From Luteimonas sp. 8-5 (GTDB taxonomy: Bacteria; Pseudomonadota; Gammaproteobacteria; Xanthomonadales; Xanthomonadaceae): 64,000 bases of DNA. Position numbers and translations under genes: made by a program. Location of the stretch: contig NZ_JARUVM010000009.1 of the NCBI RefSeq assembly GCF_029763755.1, positions 1 through 64,000 on the forward strand. Reading direction: 5' to 3'. Numbering within the stretch: position 1 is the first letter of the stretch; every line of letters begins with the position of its first letter. Of this stretch, positions 57,847-64,000 are shown piece after piece. The notes under the pieces are model-generated. The model saw nothing but the letters and a program-made list of their open reading frames with translations. It had not been told where the DNA came from and made no database searches.

Positions 57847-59787
57847 ATGAAGCACTTCAATGCCGCCGCGCTCGTCGTGGCCTTCGTGATGGCTGCGGTC
57901 GCCGGGGCCGCAGATGCAGCCGAACGGGTACCCATCGAGGCATTCGCCATTTCCGACGCGCTCAGCTCGCCGCGCCTCTCGCCCGATGGCAAGCACATCG
58001 CGGTGTCCGCCGACATGAGCGACGGCCACCACGCCATCGTCGTTTACCAGGTGGACGGCATGCAGCAGACCTCGCTGCTGCGGCTGCCGCGCTACCAGAT
58101 GCCGATGGAAGTGCACTGGGCGGACGACGAACGACTGCTGGTGGCGACCGGCCGCAAGATCGGCGCGCGCGAAAAGCCCGTTCCCACCGGCGACATCATC
58201 GCCTCCGACTACGACGGCAAGAACCAGCGATTCATCTTCGGCTGGGACGTGATCCGAGCCGGCATAGATCGCGGCTGGGGCGTAATCGAGCAGATGCCGC
58301 GCGTGCGCAACGGCCATTTCTTCATGCGCCACATCACACCCAACAGCAACCGCACCATGCTCTACGACATGGACACCATCCGCTCGCAGCGGCTGGTGGG
58401 CGACATCGGCGCCAGGGACATGGATTTCGTGCTCGATCCTTCGGGCACGCCACGCTTCGCCTGGGGCTGGACGGACTTCAACACCTTCGCGGTGCACGAA
58501 ACCAAGGACGGCGGCAAGACCTGGATGCCCGCCACCGCTAACCAGCTCGACGGCCAGTTCGTGCCATATGCCTTCTCGGCCGACGGGAAGCAGGTCTACG
58601 CCACCTGGAGCCACGGCGGCGGCCCGTCGTCCCTGGTGCGGGCGGACCCGTCCGGTGCCAACCTCACTACCCTGGCAAGCGACGAGTTCGGCAGCGTGGG
58701 CGAAGTCGAATGGAACACGGCCGGCGAGCCGTTCGCCGCCACGCTGTTCCACGGCAGGCCGCAGATGGTGTATTTCGACGAGACCGCGCTGGAATCCAGG
58801 GAACACAAGGCGCTGAGCTCCAAGTTCCCGGGCCTGTATCTCACCTACGTCAACCATACCTCCGACGGCAACGCGACCCTGCTGTATGCGTACAGCGACC
58901 GCGATCCCGGCGCGTGGTACCTCTACGACAGGGCGAAGCGTACGGTCGCCAAACTGATGGCTTCCCGCAGCCGGATCGATCCCGCCCGCATGGGCGAGCG
59001 GCGTTATGTCCGCTTCCCCGCCAGCGACGGCCTGGCACTGGACGGCTATCTGACCCTGCCCGCCGGCGTCCAGGATCCCCGGAACATGCCGATGGTGCTG
59101 CTGCCGCACGGCGGCCCGCACATGCCCGGCGACACCTGGGCCTTCGACAACGATGCGCAGTTCCTGGCCAGCCGCGGCTACATCGTGTTGCAGGTCAATT
59201 TCCGCGGCGGCGAAGGTCGCGGCTACAACTTCAAGAGCGCCGGTTACCGCCAGTGGGGCACGCGCGTGCAGGACGACCTGGTCGATGGCGTGCGCTGGGC
59301 GGTCGCCCAGGGCTATGCCGACCCGCAGCGCATCTGCAGTTTCGGCGGCAGCTTCGGCGCCTATTCAGCCCTGATGGTGACCGTCCGCGCGCCGGGCCTG
59401 TTCCGCTGCGCCGTCGGCCAGTCCGGCCTGTACGACCTGGAATCGCTGGCGGAAGACAGCGACGCCGCGACCTCCCGGCTCGGCCCCAGCTACATCTCGC
59501 GCGTCATCGGCGACGACCAGGCGGTGTGGCGCGCCAACTCCCCGCTCCATCTCGCCGACAAGATCAAGGTGCCGGTCTTCCTGGCGCATGGCGAGATCGA
59601 CAAGCGCACTCCGTACAAGCAGGCCGTGGCGATGAAGAAGGCACTGGAACGGGCCGGCAATGCCCCGCAGTGGCTGTCCGTGCCCGGCGAAGGCCACGGC
59701 TTCTACAAGGACGAGAACAACGTGGAGTTCTACACCCGGCTGGAGGCGTTCCTCGCAGCGCACATAGGCGCAGGCGCCGCGCCCTGA
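57847..59787 (+). CDS. Exported S9-family prolyl oligopeptidase/acylaminoacyl peptidase
   Basis: A 646-residue protein with a signal peptide (1 to about 24, ADAAE). The beta-propeller (about 30-370) is followed by the alpha/beta-hydrolase with Ser502 in SFGGSFGAYSALM, Asp585 in HGEIDKRTPYKQ and His617 in GEGHGFYK. The VLLPHGGPHMPGDTWAFDNDAQFLASRGYIVLQVNFRGGEGRGYNFKSAGYRQWG segment shapes the oxyanion side. It should cut short peptides in the periplasm. A TGTAAT -10-like box at 57805-57810 with a weak TTCGAT at 17-base spacing precedes it. Monocistronic. Confidence 0.88.
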   Translation: MKHFNAAALVVAFVMAAVAGAADAAERVPIEAFAISDALSSPRLSPDGKHIAVSADMSDGHHAIVVYQVDGMQQTSLLRLPRYQMPMEVHWADDERLLVATGRKIGAREKPVPTGDIIASDYDGKNQRFIFGWDVIRAGIDRGWGVIEQMPRVRNGHFFMRHITPNSNRTMLYDMDTIRSQRLVGDIGARDMDFVLDPSGTPRFAWGWTDFNTFAVHETKDGGKTWMPATANQLDGQFVPYAFSADGKQVYATWSHGGGPSSLVRADPSGANLTTLASDEFGSVGEVEWNTAGEPFAATLFHGRPQMVYFDETALESREHKALSSKFPGLYLTYVNHTSDGNATLLYAYSDRDPGAWYLYDRAKRTVAKLMASRSRIDPARMGERRYVRFPASDGLALDGYLTLPAGVQDPRNMPMVLLPHGGPHMPGDTWAFDNDAQFLASRGYIVLQVNFRGGEGRGYNFKSAGYRQWGTRVQDDLVDGVRWAVAQGYADPQRICSFGGSFGAYSALMVTVRAPGLFRCAVGQSGLYDLESLAEDSDAATSRLGPSYISRVIGDDQAVWRANSPLHLADKIKVPVFLAHGEIDKRTPYKQAVAMKKALERAGNAPQWLSVPGEGHGFYKDENNVEFYTRLEAFLAAHIGAGAAP

Positions 59788-59870
59788 AAGCCGGCAGCCA
59801 CGGCATCGGCCGGCGCCGCCCGGACCAGTGCTAAAGTCGGTGCCGGATTCAGGGCCAGGGGGCCTGACCA

Positions 59871-61775
59871 ATGCCGAAAACCAGTTTGTTCGCCTGGCTC
59901 CTTGCCGGCGCCTTCTCCGTGGGCGCCGTCCTCGCACAGCCCGCCGACCCTGCCTATCCGCAACATCGGGAAGAGCTGCGCGCGCGGATCGCCGAACTGT
60001 CGCAATCGGCCAGCCAGGCCGAGGTCCTCGAGGCAATGCAGCAGCTCCGCGAACTGGCCCAGGCCGCGGGCGACACCGACACCGTCAACCTGATGGATAT
60101 CCGCCGCATCTACATGACCCATGAAGATGCGTCCATCGATGCCAGCCTCGACGCGATGCATGCCGTGCGCGCCCGCGTCACCGACAGCGCCTCGCTGGAA
60201 GTACGCGAAATGCTGGCCCGCGCCTACGGCAACATGTACTTCGACGCGGGCAATTTCCACAGCGCCCTGCGCCACCAGCTGCAGGCGCTGGCGCTGGAGC
60301 GCGACCTGCCGCCCGACCCGCTCGTCGCCCAGCTCTACCGGCTCGGCACCATCGCCGACCTGTACATCGCGATGGGCCTGCCCCAGGAAGCGCTGGACAG
60401 CGTGGCGCGCGCCGAGGCCCTGGGTGGCGCGTCGATGCAGCACGACAACCGCATGCAACTGCTGACCACCAAGGCGATGGCGCTGCGACAGATCGGTCGG
60501 TTGGAAGTGGCCGCCCACACCCTGGATGCGGCCGAAGCGCTGGTCGCCGGGTCCGGCTCGGCCCTAAATCGCATTCGCCTGGAAGCAGCGCGCGCGGCCA
60601 TGCTGCTTTCGCAGGCACAACCTGCCCGCGCACTGGAGTCCATCGCCGCGATGGACGCCTACGCCGAGGCCAACGACAGCGCCTACTTCCGCTTGCGTGC
60701 GCAACTCCTGCGCGGACACGCGCTGATCGAGCTCGGCCAGGCCGAGCGCGGCTTGCCGCTGATGGAGCAGGCCAACGCCGGCTTCCTGGAAAGGGGCCAG
60801 ATGGTGGAACTGCTCGATGGCCTGTCGCGCCAGGCCGAAGCCCTGGAGGACAGCGGCGATCCGGTGGGTGCGCTGGCGGCCACGCGCCGGCTGCAGGCGC
60901 TGCGCGAAACCCTGTTCCGCAGCGAGCACGCACGCGCGATCGCGGAACTGGAAGCCGCCGGCAAGGCCTCGGAGCTCGCCCATCGCGCCGACACGCTGTC
61001 CACCGAAAACCGACTGCAGGACGCACAGTTGCGCAGCGAACGCCTCGCCCGCTGGCTTGCGATCGGCTTCGCCCTGGCCGCCCTCGCCACGGTGGTCTGC
61101 CTGTTCCTCGCAATCAGGCGCACCCGCCGCGAGCGCGACCGCCTCGCCTTCGCCGTCCGCCGCGACCCGCTGACCGGCGCGTTGAGCCGTTATCAGTTCG
61201 ACCAGCATGTCGGCCCGCTGCCACCGTCCGGCGACACTGCGGCGACGGCCTGCGTGCTGCTCGACCTCGACCATTTCAAGGACGTCAACGACCACCACGG
61301 CCACGCCGCCGGCGACGCGGTATTGCAGGCGGTAGTCGAGCGTATGCAGCGCCTGCTCGGCAACGCCGGCGAACTGTACCGGTGGGGCGGCGAAGAATTC
61401 CTGCTGGTCCTGCGCGGCAACAGCACCGAGACCATCGAAGCCCGGCTACAGATGCTGGTCGATTCGCTGGAATCGCGCCCCGTGCCCTGGGGCGAGACAT
61501 CGATCCAGGTCACGGTCTCGGGCGGTGCCGTGTTCCATCCGTTCGCAGGCGACCCGGATGCGCCGTTCGCCGACGCCGTGCGCTGGGCCGATACGGCGCT
61601 GTACCACGCCAAGCACGAAGGGCGCCGGCGCATCGAAGTGATCGACGTGACCGAGGGGGGCGAACTGGCCGTGCGCGGCAAGCGGCCGACCGACCTTCGG
61701 GAGTTGTTGACGTGGCGGCGCATGGATTGGATCCGTTTGCGCCGCCTCGGCGACGATGCAGGCGTCAGAACGTAA
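59871..61775 (+). CDS. Diguanylate cyclase (GGDEF) with periplasmic TPR-like sensor domain
   Basis: A 634-residue protein. It has a signal or first membrane segment (1 to about 20), a periplasmic helical-repeat domain (about 30-385, TPR-like: LRHQLQALALERDLPPDPLVAQLYRLGTIADLYIAMGLPQEALDSVARAEAL), one membrane helix (about 390-412: LAIGFALAALATVVCLFLAI), and a cytoplasmic GGDEF domain with RDPLTGALSRYQFDQ, LLDLDHFKDVNDHHGHAAGDAVLQAV and GGEEF (506-510). The signature is active; an RxxD inhibitory site is not evident. It makes c-di-GMP in response to an unknown signal. TAAAGT lies at 59832-59837. It overlaps the convergent VOC gene by 11 bases. Confidence 0.89.
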   Translation: MPKTSLFAWLLAGAFSVGAVLAQPADPAYPQHREELRARIAELSQSASQAEVLEAMQQLRELAQAAGDTDTVNLMDIRRIYMTHEDASIDASLDAMHAVRARVTDSASLEVREMLARAYGNMYFDAGNFHSALRHQLQALALERDLPPDPLVAQLYRLGTIADLYIAMGLPQEALDSVARAEALGGASMQHDNRMQLLTTKAMALRQIGRLEVAAHTLDAAEALVAGSGSALNRIRLEAARAAMLLSQAQPARALESIAAMDAYAEANDSAYFRLRAQLLRGHALIELGQAERGLPLMEQANAGFLERGQMVELLDGLSRQAEALEDSGDPVGALAATRRLQALRETLFRSEHARAIAELEAAGKASELAHRADTLSTENRLQDAQLRSERLARWLAIGFALAALATVVCLFLAIRRTRRERDRLAFAVRRDPLTGALSRYQFDQHVGPLPPSGDTAATACVLLDLDHFKDVNDHHGHAAGDAVLQAVVERMQRLLGNAGELYRWGGEEFLLVLRGNSTETIEARLQMLVDSLESRPVPWGETSIQVTVSGGAVFHPFAGDPDAPFADAVRWADTALYHAKHEGRRRIEVIDVTEGGELAVRGKRPTDLRELLTWRRMDWIRLRRLGDDAGVRT

Positions 61776-62193
61776 TCCTGACCGACGCCGCGCTGCGCGT
61801 CGCCTCGCCGTGGTACGCGGCTTCGATGTTGTTGCCGTCCGGATCGAGCACGAACGCGGCGTAGTAGCCGGGATGATATGGCCGCTCGCCGGGCGCTCCG
61901 TTGTCCGTGCCGCCATTCGCAAGCGCCACCCGGTGGAACGCCTGCACCATTTCCTGGTCGGCGGCCTGGAAAGCGACATGGCTCGGCCCGGTCGGCCTGC
62001 CCTGCGACGCCGGGCTGTCGATCGCCGACACGCAGAACTCGTCGGCCCAGAAGAATCCTTCCATGTCGCCGCCCAGGGGCACGCCCAGGACTTCGAAGAT
62101 CGCGGTGTAGAAGGCGCGGCTTGCCTCCAGGTCGCGGACGACGATCTGGACGTGGTCGATCAGGCGGCCGCGGTGCAGTTCATTGGTTTCCAT
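61765..62193 (-). CDS. VOC-superfamily protein (glyoxalase/dioxygenase fold)
   Basis: A 142-residue protein: METNELHRGRLIDHVQIVVRDLEASRAFYTAIFEVLGVPLGGDMEGFFWADEFCVSAIDSPASQGRPTGPSHVAFQAADQEMVQAFHRVALANGGTDNGAPGERPYHPGYYAAFVLDPDGNNIEAAYHG. Two VOC half-modules supply the metal residues His (DHVQIVV), His (SHVAFQA) and Glu (NNIEAAY). The YYAAFVLDPDGNNIE end is typical of the small soluble glyoxalase-like group. It overlaps the DUF6151 gene upstream by 14 bases, so the two are co-transcribed. Substrate unknown. Confidence 0.85.
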   Translation of the reverse strand: METNELHRGRLIDHVQIVVRDLEASRAFYTAIFEVLGVPLGGDMEGFFWADEFCVSAIDSPASQGRPTGPSHVAFQAADQEMVQAFHRVALANGGTDNGAPGERPYHPGYYAAFVLDPDGNNIEAAYHGEATRSAASVRITF

Positions 62194-62761
62194 GGGGGCT
62201 CCTTTTCACGATCTCGGGTACGCGGATCGGCTTGCCGGTGGATGCATCGAAGAACGGCGACTCGCGGCGACCGCGCAGCTTCGCGCCGGCAAGCCCGATC
62301 ACTACCCGCAGGATGCCCCAGGCCGTGGTGAAGGGCCGTTTGCGTACGGTTGCCGTGGCCGTGCCGGTACTGATGAGGCAACGCCGTGGTAGGCCGAATG
62401 CGTCGTCCACGGCTGCGCCGGCACCCTCCAGGCAAGCGCTGGACACGCCCACGTAATGCACGCCAGGATCCCGCGGCGTGTTGCCCAGCGGCGTCCGGCA
62501 GCAGGACGCGTACCAGCGATAGATCCCGCGCTCGCTCCACGACATGCAGACGATCCGGTCCCGGCCTGCGGTGAAGCGCAGGTCCGTCGGCGCCATCGTC
62601 ACCACATCCACCCCGCCCACTTCATCCAGTAGCCCGGGAACGCCAAGCCACTGCGCGTAGGCGCGGCAGTCCGTGCAGTAGCAGGTGGCACGCGTGTAGG
62701 TGTGGGCGGTGCCGACCTCGCCCTGGACCTGGCCGCAGCGGCAGCGGAGCGGGATGGGCAT
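62180..62761 (-). CDS. DUF6151-like zinc-binding protein (GFA-type fold)
   Basis: A 193-residue protein with a GFA/CENP-V-like cysteine pattern: LRCRCGQVQGEVGTAH (CxC), RATCYCTDCRAYAQWLG (CxCxxC) and YASCCRTPLGNTPRDPGV. This is the pattern I know as DUF6151. The CRCG, CYCTDC and CCR cysteines should hold one or two zinc ions. The remainder (VDVVTMAPTDLRFTAGRDRIVCMSWSERGIYRW) forms the beta frame. A glutathione-dependent formaldehyde-type chemistry is a family guess only. It precedes the VOC gene with an overlap of 14 bases. Confidence 0.78.
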   Translation of the reverse strand: MPIPLRCRCGQVQGEVGTAHTYTRATCYCTDCRAYAQWLGVPGLLDEVGGVDVVTMAPTDLRFTAGRDRIVCMSWSERGIYRWYASCCRTPLGNTPRDPGVHYVGVSSACLEGAGAAVDDAFGLPRRCLISTGTATATVRKRPFTTAWGILRVVIGLAGAKLRGRRESPFFDASTGKPIRVPEIVKRSPHGNQ

Positions 62762-62771
62762 GGCCGTATCT

Positions 62772-63368
62772 TCAGTTCAGTGTGCGGTTGGGCGGTTCCG
62801 GAATGGCCTGCTCAGGCCCACGCTCGAGCGCTTCCACCCTGGCCAGCCGATCCTGCAGTTCGGCATCGTCCAGCGCGCCCTCGCGATGCAGCCAATTGAA
62901 GCGGTTGCGGAGCTGGCCGGGGCTTTCGCCCTCCGGGAAGAAGTCGTACTCCTGCCGGAACTGCGCCGCGCGCCGCTGCTCGATCTCCGCTTCGATGCGG
63001 GCACCATCTGCACCGTGGTCCAGGACCAGCAGGTTGCCCTTCTCGCTGGGCAAGAGCTTGTACTTCGTCGGATACGCGTAATAGGCCGCCAGGCAGCCGA
63101 TGCCCAGGACCAGCCAGAGGCTGCCCTTGGCCCCGCTGCCCTCGTTCAGAGATATCGACAGCAGCAACACCCCCAGTGCCGTCCAGAAATACCCGGCATT
63201 GCGCAACCAGACATTGCGTTCGGTCAGGGTCTGGCGGTCGCGGCTGATGTCGACATAGCGGACGGAGAAGCCGCGGCTCCCCGAGCTGTCCTTCCAGGAA
63301 TAGTCGAGCCGATCGTCGTGGAAGGTATAGGCGGTACGGGCGCTGCTGCGCTTCTGCGAGATTTCCAT
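62772..63368 (-). CDS. Membrane protein of unknown function with two membrane helices
   Basis: A 198-residue protein starting MEISQKRSSARTAYTFHDDRLDYSWKDSSGSRGFSVRYVDISRDRQTLTER. It has two hydrophobic segments (about 62-80: FWTALGVLLLSISL; about 90-106: LWLVLGIGCLAAYYA). The C-terminal part is a charged helix pair (IEAEIEQRRAAQFRQEYDFFPEGESPGQLRNRFNWLHREGALDDAELQDRLARVEALE), which looks like a short SHOCT-like tail (REGALDDAELQDRL). No family is named with confidence. It is upstream of the DUF6151 gene and divergent from the D-amino-acid enzyme at 63453. Confidence 0.7.
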   Translation of the reverse strand: MEISQKRSSARTAYTFHDDRLDYSWKDSSGSRGFSVRYVDISRDRQTLTERNVWLRNAGYFWTALGVLLLSISLNEGSGAKGSLWLVLGIGCLAAYYAYPTKYKLLPSEKGNLLVLDHGADGARIEAEIEQRRAAQFRQEYDFFPEGESPGQLRNRFNWLHREGALDDAELQDRLARVEALERGPEQAIPEPPNRTLN

Positions 63369-63452
63369 GGGCCAATTCGACGACAGGACGGGGCTGAACG
63401 CAAGGCGGAGGGCCTGCTCGCGGTAAAGTCTGCCGATCCCAGGTTCCAAAGG

Positions 63453-64000
63453 ATGACCGTGTTCTCAGCTCTCGACACCCCCACCGCCCTCATCGATATC
63501 CGCCAGATGCAGGCCAACATCGCCCGCATGCAGGCGCGGATGGATGCGCTGGGCGTGAAGCTGCGGCCGCACGTCAAGACCAGCAAGAGCCTGCCCGTGG
63601 TGCAGGCGCAGCTCGAAGCCGGCGCGCGCGGGATCACCGTGTCGACGCTGAAGGAGGCGGAGGAATTCTTCGCCGCCGGTATCGACGACATCCTCTACGC
63701 CGTGGGGATTGCCCCGAACAAGCTGCCCCGGGCACTGGCACTGCGGCGGAAGGGCTGCGACCTGAAACTGATCACCGACAACGTCGCCGGCGCGGAGGCC
63801 GTGGCGCGCTTCGGCCGCGAGCACGGCGAGACGTTCGAGGTCTGGATCGAGATGGATGTCGACGGTAACCGCTCCGGGATTCCACCCGGGTCCGATCTCC
63901 TGCTCGACGTCGGGCGGGCCTTGCACGAAGACGGTGTCAGGCTCGGCGGGGTCATGACCCACGCAGGCGGCAGCTATGCCTTCGACACGCCTGCAGCGCT
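63453..64000 (+). CDS. DSD1/D-threonine-aldolase-type PLP enzyme, 5-prime part
   Basis: The gene begins at the ATG at 63453 and runs off the right edge, giving 182 residues. It opens FSALDTPTALIDIRQMQANIARMQARMDALGVKLRPHVKTSKSLPVVQAQLEAGARGITVSTLKEAEEFFAAGIDDILYAVGIAP. The PLP lysine is in RPHVKTSK and the alanine-racemase-like N-terminal barrel is clear. These DSD1-family enzymes include D-threonine aldolase and D-serine/D-threo-hydroxyaspartate dehydratase and usually need a divalent metal bound in the missing C-terminal domain. A TAAAGT box at 63424-63429 precedes the start. It adds another D-amino-acid enzyme to this window. Confidence 0.82.
   Translation, partial: MTVFSALDTPTALIDIRQMQANIARMQARMDALGVKLRPHVKTSKSLPVVQAQLEAGARGITVSTLKEAEEFFAAGIDDILYAVGIAPNKLPRALALRRKGCDLKLITDNVAGAEAVARFGREHGETFEVWIEMDVDGNRSGIPPGSDLLLDVGRALHEDGVRLGGVMTHAGGSYAFDTPAA

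Overview
This is high-GC chromosomal DNA, densely coding on both strands, with no gene-free stretch above about 200 bases. The gene content (a DbpA-type helicase next to a second DEAD-box helicase, YaeQ, many secreted peptidases and beta-lactamase-fold hydrolases, TonB-dependent uptake, short leaders with TAAACT or TAAAGT-like -10 boxes) suggests a Xanthomonadaceae/Lysobacteraceae gammaproteobacterium of the Lysobacter, Luteimonas or Pseudoxanthomonas kind. That placement is an inference from protein character, not a search. I saw no tRNA, rRNA, CRISPR, insertion sequence or prophage genes; the window looks like core and semi-accessory chromosome cut at both ends (selO at the left, a D-threonine-aldolase/D-serine-dehydratase-like enzyme at the right).

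Layout. 0-5.3 kb: partial selO, dbpA, a 50-residue basic protein, deaD, yaeQ and a YhiN/HI0933-type flavoprotein. 5.3-11.1 kb: a nested inverted repeat around a terminator, a secreted serine hydrolase, a second YhiN-like flavoprotein, a methyltransferase and an M1 aminopeptidase. 11.1-19.5 kb: an Arg/His/Tyr-rich exported protein, HD phosphohydrolase, TRIC channel, LLM oxidoreductase, a two-gene lipoate-protein ligase, lipoproteins, a DksA-like zinc-finger protein and several very small proteins.

19.5-34 kb holds the most coherent system. Two minus-strand operons each start from a near-identical promoter (TTGACA, 16 bases, CATTAT) whose -10 box lies in a palindrome GGGATNATNATCCC-like site. 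Operon 1 encodes a membrane-anchored SxxK serine hydrolase, an L-Ala-D/L-Glu-epimerase-type enolase-superfamily enzyme, a POT-family peptide transporter and a lipoprotein D-aminoacylase homologue that has lost its HxH metal motif. Operon 2 encodes a TonB receptor, a DUF1611 (DgcN-like) protein, a YkvI-type transporter and an M14 zinc peptidase. Between P1 and the divergent XRE-cupin regulator gene lies a third copy of the palindrome. I read this as a regulated pathway for scavenging D-glutamate-containing (probably murein) peptides. Other genes echo the theme: a Tat-exported D-aminoacylase with intact metal ligands (37-39 kb), an exported S66 LD-carboxypeptidase (45-46 kb), a second, exported M14 peptidase (48-49 kb) and the D-amino-acid enzyme at the right edge.

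34-64 kb: small conserved proteins, a GNAT plus nitrilase pair, an M13 peptidase, DUF481 and CPBP proteins, slyD, an ECF41-type sigma factor with its carboxymuconolactone-decarboxylase partner and a recognisable ECF41 promoter, DUF72, BrkB-like, VOC, TrmY, GST, DUF418, a cysteine-synthase-like enzyme, an S9 peptidase, a periplasmic-TPR diguanylate cyclase and several small metabolic proteins.
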